The translations under genes were made by a program, and so were the position numbers. From GCA-2733415 sp049614485 (GTDB lineage: Bacteria; Bacteroidota; Bacteroidia; Flavobacteriales; Flavobacteriaceae), in assembly GCA_049614485.1 (NCBI GenBank), contig JBMZDR010000002.1, positions 145,664 through 209,663 on the forward strand: a stretch of 64,000 bases of DNA. The letters are read 5' to 3'. Each line of letters opens with the position of its first letter. Position 1 is the first letter of the stretch. The notes beneath the pieces were generated by a model. That model was given only the letters and a program-made list of their open reading frames with translations. It searched no databases and was not told the DNA's origin. Below, piece after piece: positions 16,576-24,637 of this stretch.

Positions 16576-18804
16576 TTACTCTGTACTATTTTTTCTTTTA
16601 TAACTATATATCGTTTCTGAAATAGTAAACCAACAGAAATAATATATACCAACTGAGAAAATAATATCTCCTATCATTCTAAGCCATTTTAATGTCTGTA
16701 CTACTGGTGAGTATAGTAATTCAGAATCTCTTGCAAAAGAATAGCCTTTTGTTATTGAGGTATAGGCTTGAATAATTCCAATGGGTAGCAAACTGAAAAG
16801 AACCATAGCTACCAAACCAATGTTTAAAAGCCAAAATGCTCTTTTTAACTTCTTACTATCCCAAGTTCTATTAGAATAAAAACGTAAACAAATAAGTATG
16901 AAGCCCATTCCTAACATTCCATAAACACCGAAAAGAGCGGTATGTGCATGCACTGCTGTTGTGTTTAACCCTTGTATGTAATATAACGCAATAGGTGGGT
17001 TAATTAAGAATCCGAAAACTCCGGCTCCTATAAAATTCCAAAATGCTACGGCTATAAAGAAAAATATTGGCCATTTATATTTTTGCATCCATGGTTTACT
17101 TTTTAAAAGGTTCCAATTTTCTCTAATTTCAAATCCCATTAATGTTAATGGTACAACCTCTAAAGCACTAAATGTTGCACCTAATGCTATAGCCTGTACT
17201 GGGGTTCCTGAATAATATAAATGGTGTAAGGTACCTATAATACCTCCTGCTAAAAATATTGTAGCTGATGCAACTGATACTCTTCCTGCTGTTTTAGATG
17301 ATATTATTTTCATTTTAGAAAAAATAAACGCAATAACTACTGTTGCAAACACCTCAAAGAATCCTTCAACCCATAAGTGTACTAGCCACCATCTCCAATA
17401 GTTAATTACGGGTAAGCTACTATTCTCTCCATACATTAAGCCTGAGAAAAAGAACATTCCAATGGCTACAACAGATACTAATAAAATAATGAGTAATTGC
17501 TTTGATTCGTCATTTTTACGAATAGCATAAACTATATATCTACCTACCATGAACACCCATAAAATTAAGCCTATACCCAGGAATATTTGCCAGAATCTTC
17601 CTAAATCCATATACTCGTATCCTTGATGTCCAAAGAAAAAGTTAGTGGTTAAATCTAAAAACTGATGAATCCCAAGCCACTCACCTAACATAGAGCCTAA
17701 CACAATAACAATTAAGGCTATGAATAAAAAATTAATTCCAAATACTTGGTATTTCATATCTTTATTTGAAATCATGGGTGCTAAAAACAAGCCTGTGGCC
17801 AGCCAAGTTGCAGCTATCCAAAATACGGCTAATTGTGTATGCCAAGTTCTTGTAACAGAATAGGGTAAATAATTTGCTAAGTCAAAACCGAAAAATGATT
17901 GTCCTTCAACAGTATAATGTACTGTCACAATACCTAAAACAACTTGTAAAGCAATTAAAAGCGATATCACAACAAAGTATTTCAATACCGCTTTTTGTGA
18001 GCGGTATAATTTCATATTTGTTAGGGGATCATTGTTTGGTTTTGTTATAATTTCACCTTTTTCATGATTTCTTAAATAATAATACGTTAAAATTCCAATA
18101 AATAGGAGTAACAATACTATTGATAAACCTGACCAAACTATTGAATCTTTAGTAATTTCATTATCAATTAGTGGCTCATGTGGCCAATTAGACGTATAGG
18201 TATATTCTTTATTTGGTCTATTGGTACTTGCTGCCCAGGAAGTCCAGAATAAAAAAGCATTTAATTGTTTTAGTTTTGTAGCGTTAGTCAATGCCCCACT
18301 AGGGATGGCATACTCTTCTTTTCCTTCAGAAAATATAGAGGTATAATGCTTTATATTGGCATTAATAGCAGCTAACCGCTCTTTAGAAACTGTAATTGTA
18401 TTATTACTTTTATTAAATGTATTGGTTTTAACATCATTAATTAAACGTGCTTTAATTGCGGCCTTATTTTCTACATCTAAATTTTCATACGAAGTTTTAA
18501 AATCAGATTTTGACCAATGGTCTAATAAATATACTGCTTCGCGGTGTATCCAATCTGCTGTCCAATCTGGAGCCACATAACTTCCATGCCCCCAAATGGA
18601 ACCAACTTCCATACCTCCAATTGATTCCCATACATTCTGACCTATTTGAATGTCTTCTTTTGTATAGACAAGCGCTCCAGAATCTTTAACAATAACCTTA
18701 TCTGGTATTGGTGGTTGTGTTTGATACACTTCTGTTCCTATCCATATTAATGCTATAAACGAAAGGGTTACAACACTAATAAATGCTATCCAAGTTTTTT
18801 TCAT
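16576..18804 (-). CDS. norB: Quinol-dependent nitric oxide reductase (qNOR, single-subunit NorB/NorZ type)
   Basis: A 742-aa membrane enzyme that reduces two NO to N2O with electrons from quinol. The N-terminus has one transmembrane helix and a roughly 190-residue periplasmic domain (from DSGALVYTKEDIQIGQNVW), the fused NorC-like extension that distinguishes qNOR from cNorB. About 12 further helices carry the haem and FeB ligands: TRTWHTQLAVFW, LVHLWVEGFFEVFATVV with the glutamates typical of NO reductases, GTLHHLYYSG, and VHAHTALFGVYGMLG. It follows the RIC gene by 8 bases on the same strand, so both are co-transcribed. There are no nitrite-reductase genes nearby, which fits NO detoxification rather than a complete denitrification locus here. 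Confidence 0.96.
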   Translation of the reverse strand: MKKTWIAFISVVTLSFIALIWIGTEVYQTQPPIPDKVIVKDSGALVYTKEDIQIGQNVWESIGGMEVGSIWGHGSYVAPDWTADWIHREAVYLLDHWSKSDFKTSYENLDVENKAAIKARLINDVKTNTFNKSNNTITVSKERLAAINANIKHYTSIFSEGKEEYAIPSGALTNATKLKQLNAFLFWTSWAASTNRPNKEYTYTSNWPHEPLIDNEITKDSIVWSGLSIVLLLLFIGILTYYYLRNHEKGEIITKPNNDPLTNMKLYRSQKAVLKYFVVISLLIALQVVLGIVTVHYTVEGQSFFGFDLANYLPYSVTRTWHTQLAVFWIAATWLATGLFLAPMISNKDMKYQVFGINFLFIALIVIVLGSMLGEWLGIHQFLDLTTNFFFGHQGYEYMDLGRFWQIFLGIGLILWVFMVGRYIVYAIRKNDESKQLLIILLVSVVAIGMFFFSGLMYGENSSLPVINYWRWWLVHLWVEGFFEVFATVVIAFIFSKMKIISSKTAGRVSVASATIFLAGGIIGTLHHLYYSGTPVQAIALGATFSALEVVPLTLMGFEIRENWNLLKSKPWMQKYKWPIFFFIAVAFWNFIGAGVFGFLINPPIALYYIQGLNTTAVHAHTALFGVYGMLGMGFILICLRFYSNRTWDSKKLKRAFWLLNIGLVAMVLFSLLPIGIIQAYTSITKGYSFARDSELLYSPVVQTLKWLRMIGDIIFSVGIYYFCWFTISETIYSYKRKNSTE

Positions 18805-18812
18805 GGCTATTT

Positions 18813-19535
18813 CTAGTTTTGTTGAGTTTGTTCTAGTTCTACTCCTTTTTTAAATAAAATATTGTTTTCTAAATGGATGTGCTTTTGCAAATCTTCTTCA
18901 AATTCTTGTAATAAAGAAAACGTAACTTTATACGTATTGCAAGCATCTTGTGGCGGTGTGTAGTTGTTACTTAATGACGCTATTTTTCTAAACCGGTGCC
19001 CTTCATTATCATGCTCTTGATGCAACATTGCAATAGGACTCTTTACTGTGTCAAATTGTGGACTAGAAACTGATATTCCATTATTTTTTGCCTCAGCTAA
19101 TTTTTTAAAATATGGAAATAAAATCAATTCCTCTTTCTTCATATGCATTGCTAAATCATCTGCGCTTTCTGTAAATAAGGCCTTAATTTCAAATAACTCA
19201 GGATGTTGTGCACCGTGAACTTGACAAATTTTATTAAGGTATTGTTTAATCTCAGGTGTTTTTATTTCAATGTATTTATGATGTGTATTATAAATATAAT
19301 CTGTAAGAAAGGTGATATCCCAAGACTGATAATCATTTGTATCTGGCTCTGTTTTACAACAATTAACCAATTGATTAATTAATTCATCATTATTAATTTT
19401 ATTTGTAGAGCAAACTTTTTCTATACTTCTATTCCCATTACAGCAAAAGTCTACGCCATATGATTTGAAAATAGCTGCGGTTTTATAATTTTCTGCAACA
19501 ATATTACTAACTAAGGTTTCGTTATTTATATCCAT
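18813..19535 (-). CDS. ric: Iron-sulfur cluster repair di-iron protein (RIC/ScdA/YtfE family)
   Basis: A 240-aa cytoplasmic protein that repairs Fe-S clusters damaged by NO. An N-terminal DUF542 domain has the motif YGVDFCCNGNRSIEKVC (residues 25-41). The hemerythrin-like di-iron domain follows, with ligands visible in THHKYIE, VHGAQHPEL, HMKKEELILFPYF, LHQEHDNEGHRF and KHIHLENNILF. It sits 8 bases upstream of the NO reductase and 146 bases after the small membrane protein. The upstream gap holds an inverted repeat, TTGATA-N10-TATCAA, which could be an operator. Confidence 0.95.
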   Translation of the reverse strand: MDINNETLVSNIVAENYKTAAIFKSYGVDFCCNGNRSIEKVCSTNKINNDELINQLVNCCKTEPDTNDYQSWDITFLTDYIYNTHHKYIEIKTPEIKQYLNKICQVHGAQHPELFEIKALFTESADDLAMHMKKEELILFPYFKKLAEAKNNGISVSSPQFDTVKSPIAMLHQEHDNEGHRFRKIASLSNNYTPPQDACNTYKVTFSLLQEFEEDLQKHIHLENNILFKKGVELEQTQQN

Positions 19536-19583
19536 ATTTGTTTAATTTTAATTGTTAAGTTCATCTTATTATTTAATTTGTAT

Positions 19584-19605
19584 TTGATACAACTACATAT
19601 ATCAA
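19584..19605. promoter_or_regulatory. Inverted repeat TTGATA-N10-TATCAA upstream of ric
   Basis: Six-base perfect arms at 19584-19589 and 19600-19605, about 50-70 bases before the ric start. The half-site resembles Crp/Fnr-type TTGAT, but the spacing is wider than the usual N4, so it is only a candidate binding site. Confidence 0.3.
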
Positions 19606-19681
19606 TTCCATAAGTATTTTTAATCTTTCTTGAGGAGTTTTAATTGATCTATTTATTCTTAAAAAGAACCGTAATAATTGC

Positions 19682-20128
19682 TTAATTGAGGTTTGGGATC
19701 TTGTCTTTTTGCATCTGGTTAAGTCCAAAAACAAAAAGGCTGGCTATTTTTAATATTTCCAATAAACCAAATGCAAGATGTAAATTACTTTTAGGCACTT
19801 GTACATCGTTTATAATTAAATCTGCTCGTTCAACTAAAGCTGGAAGCAACCAAAACGTTTGTACTGTTAAAACAAGAATTATGATAAAAAACAGATACGG
19901 AGTTTGTTGTTTTAATCCTTTCACTAGTGCAGAAATTAAACAAATACTAATAATGATTGCGAATGTAATTTCTACGGTATTTAAAGCATTGAACACAAGT
20001 TTACCTATACCTAAGCCTAACTTGGTTGTTATGTTTGGGGCTTGAAACTTTAGCCATGATTCCATAAAACTTATAGAACTCACGAAGCCAATCCATATAA
20101 ATGTTGTTAGTAGTATGATTTTTTTCAT
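19682..20128 (-). CDS. Four-helix membrane protein of unknown function in the NO cluster
   Basis: Not recognised as a named family. It is 148 aa with four hydrophobic segments: residues 4-20, about 48-70 (VEITFAIIISICLISALV), about 77-98 (LFFIIILVLTVQTFWLLPAL) and about 118-136 (AFGLLEILKIASLFVFGL). Loops are short, and there are no Cys pairs or His clusters that would suggest haem. It lies between the Rrf2-type regulator (83 bases upstream) and ric (146 bases downstream), all on the minus strand. The position suggests a role in the response to NO; that is inference only. Confidence 0.8.
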   Translation of the reverse strand: MKKIILLTTFIWIGFVSSISFMESWLKFQAPNITTKLGLGIGKLVFNALNTVEITFAIIISICLISALVKGLKQQTPYLFFIIILVLTVQTFWLLPALVERADLIINDVQVPKSNLHLAFGLLEILKIASLFVFGLNQMQKDKIPNLN

Positions 20129-20168
20129 AGGTTAAATTGAGGGGTTACTAAAAAGCTATTTTTTTAAT

Positions 20169-20196
20169 AAAGGATAAAAAGATAGTTTTATCCTTT
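20169..20196. repeat. Inverted repeat between the Rrf2-type regulator and the membrane protein
   Basis: Perfect 11-bp arms AAAGGATAAAA (20169-20179) and TTTTATCCTTT (20186-20196) with a 6-base spacer. It begins 15 bases after the regulator's stop on the minus strand. No T-run follows directly, so it could be a weak terminator, an attenuating structure or an operator for the next gene. Confidence 0.6.
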
Positions 20197-20211
20197 TTAT
20201 GTTAAATTTTT

Positions 20212-20646
20212 TTAATTTTTTAAATAAAATACATCTAAATTCATGTCATTAACAAGCATTGATAAGGTTGTACATTCTAACATTTCTTTTAATTTATCAC
20301 GGATTTCTATAAATTTAAAGTGTAACGGACAAGGTAAATCTTCATTACATTTTCTTAAGCCTAAACCACAATTAGTATAGATTGAATCACCGTCTAGAAC
20401 TTTAACAACGTCGCTTAATTTAACACTCCCTAGTTTGTCTTTTTCAATTACAAATCCACCATAAGGGCCTTTTATAGATTTTACTATATTATTGCGTGTA
20501 AGCTGCTGCAAAACTTTAGCAGTAAATGCTTGAGGAGAGTTTATTGCTTCTGATATTGTATGTAAACTTACCTTATTGTCTAAAGCACTTTGTTGGGCAA
20601 TATATATTACTGCTCGAAGTCCATATTCACACGATTTTGAAAACAT
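20212..20646 (-). CDS. Rrf2 family regulator, NsrR-like, with three cluster-binding cysteines
   Basis: A 144-aa Rrf2 winged-helix regulator, normal length. The DNA-binding part (residues 1-65) starts MFSKSCEYGLRAVIYIA and has the wing KGPYGGF. The three Fe-S ligands are Cys93, Cys100 and Cys106 (motif NCGLGLRKC then PCPLH), a spacing near that of NsrR and IscR. Together with the downstream ric and NO reductase genes this points to an NO-sensing repressor, NsrR-like rather than IscR, since no isc or suf genes are near. Its promoter carries a 10-bp inverted repeat over the -33 element, consistent with autoregulation. Confidence 0.92.
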   Translation of the reverse strand: MFSKSCEYGLRAVIYIAQQSALDNKVSLHTISEAINSPQAFTAKVLQQLTRNNIVKSIKGPYGGFVIEKDKLGSVKLSDVVKVLDGDSIYTNCGLGLRKCNEDLPCPLHFKFIEIRDKLKEMLECTTLSMLVNDMNLDVFYLKN

Positions 20647-20666
20647 AAATATTCCTTTTAATAGTA

Positions 20667-20696
20667 CAAATATAAGGAGTATTTTATAACCGACAA
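20667..20696 (-). promoter_or_regulatory. Promoter of the Rrf2-type regulator (TTG-N19-TATATTTG)
   Basis: On the minus strand the -33 TTG (20694-20696) and -7 TATATTTG (20667-20674) are 19 bases apart, matching the flavobacterial consensus exactly. The start codon is 20 bases downstream. Confidence 0.8.
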
Positions 20697-20714
20697 CATT
20701 ATCCGTTATAAAAT
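20681..20714. promoter_or_regulatory. Candidate operator: ATTTTATAAC-N14-GTTATAAAAT over the regulator promoter
   Basis: Perfect 10-bp arms at 20681-20690 and 20705-20714; the -33 TTG lies in the spacer. A dimeric regulator bound here would block the promoter. No second copy was found in the other gaps of the cluster. The binding protein is inferred to be the Rrf2-type regulator. Confidence 0.6.
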
Positions 20715-20756
20715 GTGTTTTTAATTAAACTAGTCACTGTTCTTAATCCTAAAACA

Positions 20757-20786
20757 AAAAACACTCAAGTTAAACTTGAGTGTTTT
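20757..20786 (-). terminator. Rho-independent terminator after fabH
   Basis: Stem AAAACACTCAAGT/ACTTGAGTGTTTT (20758-20770, 20774-20786) with a TAA loop and a T-run on the minus strand, 20 bases after the fabH stop. Confidence 0.9.
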
Positions 20787-20806
20787 AAATATAAATTACT
20801 TTAAGG

Positions 20807-21820
20807 TTACGACCACTTTATAATAGCACTTCCCCAAGTGAACCCACTTCCGAAAGCTGCTAACACTACGGTATCCCCTTCTTTAATTTTTCCTTCTTCC
20901 CAAGCTTCACACAAGGCAATAGGTATAGAGGCTGCCGTGGTATTACCATATTTTTGTATGTTATTGAACACTTGATCATCAGACAACCCAAACTTCTTTT
21001 GAATAAACTGAGCAATACGTAGGTTTGCTTGATGTGGTATTAACATATCAATAGCATTTTTGTCTAGGTTATTAGTCATAAGCCCTTCCATTATTACCTC
21101 AGAAAAACGAACTACAGCATTTTTAAACACAAATTGTCCATTCATATACGGATAATAACTCAAATCCTCGGGGTTATTATCTCTTATAATATCTGTTATC
21201 CAGCGTCCGCCCATTCCAGGAGCTTCAGACGCTAGCTCTAAAGCATGTTTCCCTTCGGAATGTAAATGTGTAGATAAGATCCCTTTTGAATTATCCTCCT
21301 CACGAGACATCACCACTGCTCCAGCACCATCGCCAAAAATAACTGAAATACTTCTACCTCTAGTAGATTTATCAATCCCTTTAGATTGTAACTCAGAACC
21401 AATAACCAAAATATTTTTATACATTCCTGTTTTAATAAACTGATCAGCAACAGAAACGGCATAAATAAATCCTGAACATTGGTTACGGACATCTAAAGCG
21501 CCAACAGTTTTAATTCCTAAAGCCTCTTGAATTTGAACACCGGGCCCAGGAAAAAAATAATCAGGGCTTAAGGTTGCAAAAACAATAAAATCTATTTCAT
21601 CTTTATCCAACCCAGAACGTTTAATAGCTTGCTTAGCAGCTTCCAAACCCATAGTAAATGTAGTTTCTTTACTTTCTGGCTTTACCCATCTACGTTCTTT
21701 TATTCCTGTACGTTCCGTAATCCATTCGTCATTAGTGTCCATGATTTTTGACAAGTCATGATTCGTTACCACATTATCAGGAACGTATTTTCCTACACCT
21801 ATTATTTTTGAATTGTACAT
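20807..21820 (-). CDS. fabH: 3-oxoacyl-ACP synthase III (KAS III, FabH)
   Basis: A 337-aa condensing enzyme that starts fatty-acid synthesis by joining an acyl-CoA primer with malonyl-ACP. The Cys-His-Asn triad is visible: Cys115 in VRNQCSGF, His in IPHQANLRI and Asn in KYGNTTAAS. The N-terminal half also has TNDEWITERTGIKERR, typical of FabH. The usual plsX-rpmF partners are not adjacent, so this may be one of several KAS III paralogues in the genome. It ends at a strong terminator. Confidence 0.93.
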   Translation of the reverse strand: MYNSKIIGVGKYVPDNVVTNHDLSKIMDTNDEWITERTGIKERRWVKPESKETTFTMGLEAAKQAIKRSGLDKDEIDFIVFATLSPDYFFPGPGVQIQEALGIKTVGALDVRNQCSGFIYAVSVADQFIKTGMYKNILVIGSELQSKGIDKSTRGRSISVIFGDGAGAVVMSREEDNSKGILSTHLHSEGKHALELASEAPGMGGRWITDIIRDNNPEDLSYYPYMNGQFVFKNAVVRFSEVIMEGLMTNNLDKNAIDMLIPHQANLRIAQFIQKKFGLSDDQVFNNIQKYGNTTAASIPIALCEAWEEGKIKEGDTVVLAAFGSGFTWGSAIIKWS

Positions 21821-21906
21821 ATGTTGGTTTTAGTATGCTGCAAAATAAGAATTTTGAAATGGAAACCGAAATTGAAGTTGATAAAAAACTGTACTTAACA
21901 ATGGCA

Positions 21907-21990
21907 TGTCATTTCTCTTAAAGAGAGAAATCACATCCGGGATATTACAATCTAGTGAGATTTCTCAGTCGTTACTTCTTCGAAATGACA
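21907..21990. repeat. Palindromic intergenic repeat (REP/MITE-like), 84 bp
   Basis: Outer arms TGTCATTTC (21907-21915) and GAAATGACA (21982-21990), and inner arms GAGAAATCACA (21925-21935) and TGAGATTTCTC (21956-21966; one mismatch), form a long imperfect hairpin around CATCCGGGATATTACA. The sequence resembles the dispersed palindrome of flavobacterial genomes whose arms read GAAATGACA and TGAGATTTCTCA. I saw no second copy in this window. It lies in the fabH-htpG gap. Confidence 0.7.
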
Positions 21991-22118
21991 CCCCTTCATC
22001 ATTCGGTATTCAAACTTCATTATTCAATATTCTTATTCTGCCATCTTGACACCACTACTACATTGGTATTCTATTTGACTATTAGTTTATCAGAACATAA
22101 TTATTTAAAACATATAAA

Positions 22119-23999
22119 ATGGCTAAAGGAAATATTAATGTATCGGTAGAGAATATCTTCCCGTTAATCAAAAAGTTTTTATACTCTGATCATGAAATCT
22201 TTTTAAGAGAGTTAATTTCAAATGCAACAGATGCTACTTTAAAATTAAAGCATTTAACGCAAATTGGAGAATCTAAAGCAGATTATGGTAATCCGATTAT
22301 TGAAGTGAAAATTGATAAAGAAGGAAAGAAGATCCATATTATCGATCAAGGTTTAGGGATGACTGCTGATGAAGTTGAAAAGTACATCAACCAAATTGCA
22401 TTCTCTGGAGCTAATGAATTTTTAGAGCAATACAAAGAAAAAGTTGAGGATGCTGGAATTATCGGTCACTTTGGTTTAGGGTTCTATTCTGCCTTTATGG
22501 TTGCTGATAAAGTAGAGTTAATTACAAAGTCGCATAAAGACGCACCAGCTGCACATTGGACATGTGATGGTTCTCCAGAGTTCACTTTAGAGGCACATGA
22601 CAAGACAGATAGAGGTACCGAAATCATTTTACACATTGCTGAAGATTCTTTAGAGTTTTTAGAAGACAGTAAAATTGGTGGTTTATTGACGAAGTACAAT
22701 AAATTCATGCCAGTTTCTATTAAATTCGGAACAAAAGAAGAAACATTACCATTACCAGAAGGTGCCGCTGAAGATGCAAAACCAGAAACGATAACTGTAG
22801 ATAATATCATCAACAATCCTAACCCAGCATGGACAAAACAACCATCTGAATTAGAAGCTGATGATTACAAAGGGTTTTACCAAGAGTTATACCCAGCTCA
22901 ATTTGAAGAGCCATTATTTAACATTCACTTAAATGTTGATTACCCGTTTAACTTAACAGGGATTTTATACTTCCCTAAGTTAACAAACGACATTGCGTCA
23001 CAAAAAGACAGAATTCAATTATACCAAAACCAAGTTTTTGTAACGGATAATGTTGAAGGAATAGTTCCTGAATTTTTAACCATGTTACGCGGTGTTATCG
23101 ATTCTCCAGACATCCCATTAAACGTGTCGCGTTCTTACTTACAAGCTGATGGAAATGTAAAGAAAATATCGTCTTACATTACTCGTAAAGTAGCTGACAA
23201 ATTAAGTTCTTTATACAAATCAGACAGAGCTGAATTTGAAGCAAAATGGAACGATGTAAAAATCGTTATTGAGTACGGTATGTTATCTGAGCCTAAATTC
23301 TTTGAAAAGGCTGACAAGTTTGCATTATACCCAACAACAGATGGTAAATATTTAACTTTTGAAGAGTTAACAACTGCAATTAAAGACACTCAAACCGATA
23401 AAGACGGTAAAACTGTTGTGTTATATGCGTCTAATAAAGATGAACAACACAGTTATATCAAAGCAGCTGAAGACAAAGGATACAAAGTTGTTTTATTAGA
23501 TTCGCCTATCGTTTCTCACTTAATTCAAAAATTAGAAACTGAAAAAGAAAACATGTCTTTTGCACGTGTTGATGGTGATCATATTGACAACTTAATTAAA
23601 AAAGATGAGGAGCAAATTTCTAAGTTATCTGACGAAGAAAAAGAGACTTTAAAAACCGCTTTAGAAGTTGTAGTTCCTAAAGAGAAGTATACAGTACAAT
23701 TAGAAGCAATGGCTTCTGATGCTTCTCCGTTTATGATTACACAACCAGAATTTATGCGTCGTATGAAAGAGATGCAACAATCTGGTGGTAATGGAATGTT
23801 CGGAAACTTCCCTGAAATGTACAACTTGATTGTAAACTCTAATCACGCTTTAGTTTCTGATATTTTAAATGAAAAAGACGCTGCTAAAAAAGAGACTTTA
23901 ATTAAACAAAGTTTAGACTTAGCCCGTTTATCTCAAGGATTGTTGACAGGAGAAGAGTTAACAAACTTTATTTCTCGTAGTTACGAAATGATCAAGTAA
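22119..23999 (+). CDS. htpG: Molecular chaperone HtpG (Hsp90)
   Basis: A 626-aa bacterial Hsp90. The N-terminal GHKL ATPase domain shows LRELISNATDAT, IDQGLGMTADEV, IAFSGANEFL and GHFGLGFYSAFMVA. The middle domain includes LYFPKLTNDI and LNVSRSYLQ, and the C-terminal dimerisation domain follows. The linker after about residue 215 is short, as in bacteria. ATG at 22119 (MAKGNINVSVENIFPLIKKF) is the natural start. Monocistronic, with a strong terminator 22 bases after the stop. Confidence 0.97.
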   Translation: MAKGNINVSVENIFPLIKKFLYSDHEIFLRELISNATDATLKLKHLTQIGESKADYGNPIIEVKIDKEGKKIHIIDQGLGMTADEVEKYINQIAFSGANEFLEQYKEKVEDAGIIGHFGLGFYSAFMVADKVELITKSHKDAPAAHWTCDGSPEFTLEAHDKTDRGTEIILHIAEDSLEFLEDSKIGGLLTKYNKFMPVSIKFGTKEETLPLPEGAAEDAKPETITVDNIINNPNPAWTKQPSELEADDYKGFYQELYPAQFEEPLFNIHLNVDYPFNLTGILYFPKLTNDIASQKDRIQLYQNQVFVTDNVEGIVPEFLTMLRGVIDSPDIPLNVSRSYLQADGNVKKISSYITRKVADKLSSLYKSDRAEFEAKWNDVKIVIEYGMLSEPKFFEKADKFALYPTTDGKYLTFEELTTAIKDTQTDKDGKTVVLYASNKDEQHSYIKAAEDKGYKVVLLDSPIVSHLIQKLETEKENMSFARVDGDHIDNLIKKDEEQISKLSDEEKETLKTALEVVVPKEKYTVQLEAMASDASPFMITQPEFMRRMKEMQQSGGNGMFGNFPEMYNLIVNSNHALVSDILNEKDAAKKETLIKQSLDLARLSQGLLTGEELTNFISRSYEMIK

Positions 24000-24020
24000 C
24001 AGATATTATCTGATTTATTT

Positions 24021-24052
24021 TAAAAAGCCACTTCAATTGAAGTGGCTTTTTA
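24021..24052 (+). terminator. Rho-independent terminator after htpG
   Basis: A perfect palindrome with the GC core GCCACTTC/GAAGTGGC, A-run before and T-run after, 22 bases past the htpG stop. Confidence 0.92.
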
Positions 24053-24189
24053 GTTTAAATGGTTTGGGGTATTGACTACTATCTTTAGAATTACATTACC
24101 TTCTAATGTCCTTATATTCAATACTAATACATATTCAAATGCTATGCCATTTTCATGCCTCATAGTCATATTTTTTTGTATCTTTAAGT

Positions 24190-24570
24190 ATGGATGCACT
24201 CACGGACAGATTAAAACTTCATAAATTTAAAGATGTTTATATTTTAAATAAACCATCTATGTTTGATCATGTATTTTCTGAAGAAAAGTACGCTGAATCC
24301 TTAGTGCACACATCCTGTGTAGACTGTGCATTAGTTTTTGTACGTTCAAAGGACAACTTCATTAATCAAATGCTAACCTTATTCCCTCGTTTACAAGACC
24401 ATTCCACACTTTGGGTCATCTACCCAATGGGTACAACAAAAAAGGAACTCGCAAGCTTGCATCTTGAATTTGATTGGGATTTTTTAGGAGACTATCGTTT
24501 ACAACCTACGCGACAAATAAACGTAAACTCCAATTGGAACGCTATAAAGCTTAAGAAAATGAAAACGTAA
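24190..24570 (+). CDS. Hypothetical protein, DUF3052-like
   Basis: 126 aa, no signal peptide or membrane segment. The order of features (an N-terminal KLHKF segment, a central hydrophobic strand CALVFVRSK, then LWVIYPMGTTKKEL and a C-terminal NSNWNAIKLKK) resembles DUF3052 proteins, which have a parallel DxxVxFV...LWVxYPK...W layout. The match is by eye and tentative; the function is unknown. It is alone, with a near-consensus -7 element (TATCTTTA) just upstream, and shares a bidirectional terminator with ftsY. Confidence 0.7.
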   Translation: MDALTDRLKLHKFKDVYILNKPSMFDHVFSEEKYAESLVHTSCVDCALVFVRSKDNFINQMLTLFPRLQDHSTLWVIYPMGTTKKELASLHLEFDWDFLGDYRLQPTRQINVNSNWNAIKLKKMKT

Positions 24571-24582
24571 AACATTTATGAA

Positions 24583-24621
24583 ACAACAAAGCGAGACGGT
24601 AAACCAGTCTCGCTTTGTTGT
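24583..24621. terminator. Bidirectional terminator between the DUF3052-like gene and ftsY
   Basis: Perfect 15-bp arms ACAACAAAGCGAGAC (24583-24597) and its complement (24607-24621) around a 9-base loop, 12 bases after the plus-strand stop and 16 before the ftsY stop. Confidence 0.85.
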
Positions 24622-24637
24622 AATTTTTCAGTATGTT

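Noticed and set aside
21955..22149. 64-codon frame between fabH and htpG
   Set aside because: It crosses the palindromic repeat and the htpG start in another frame; no signal or family resemblance.
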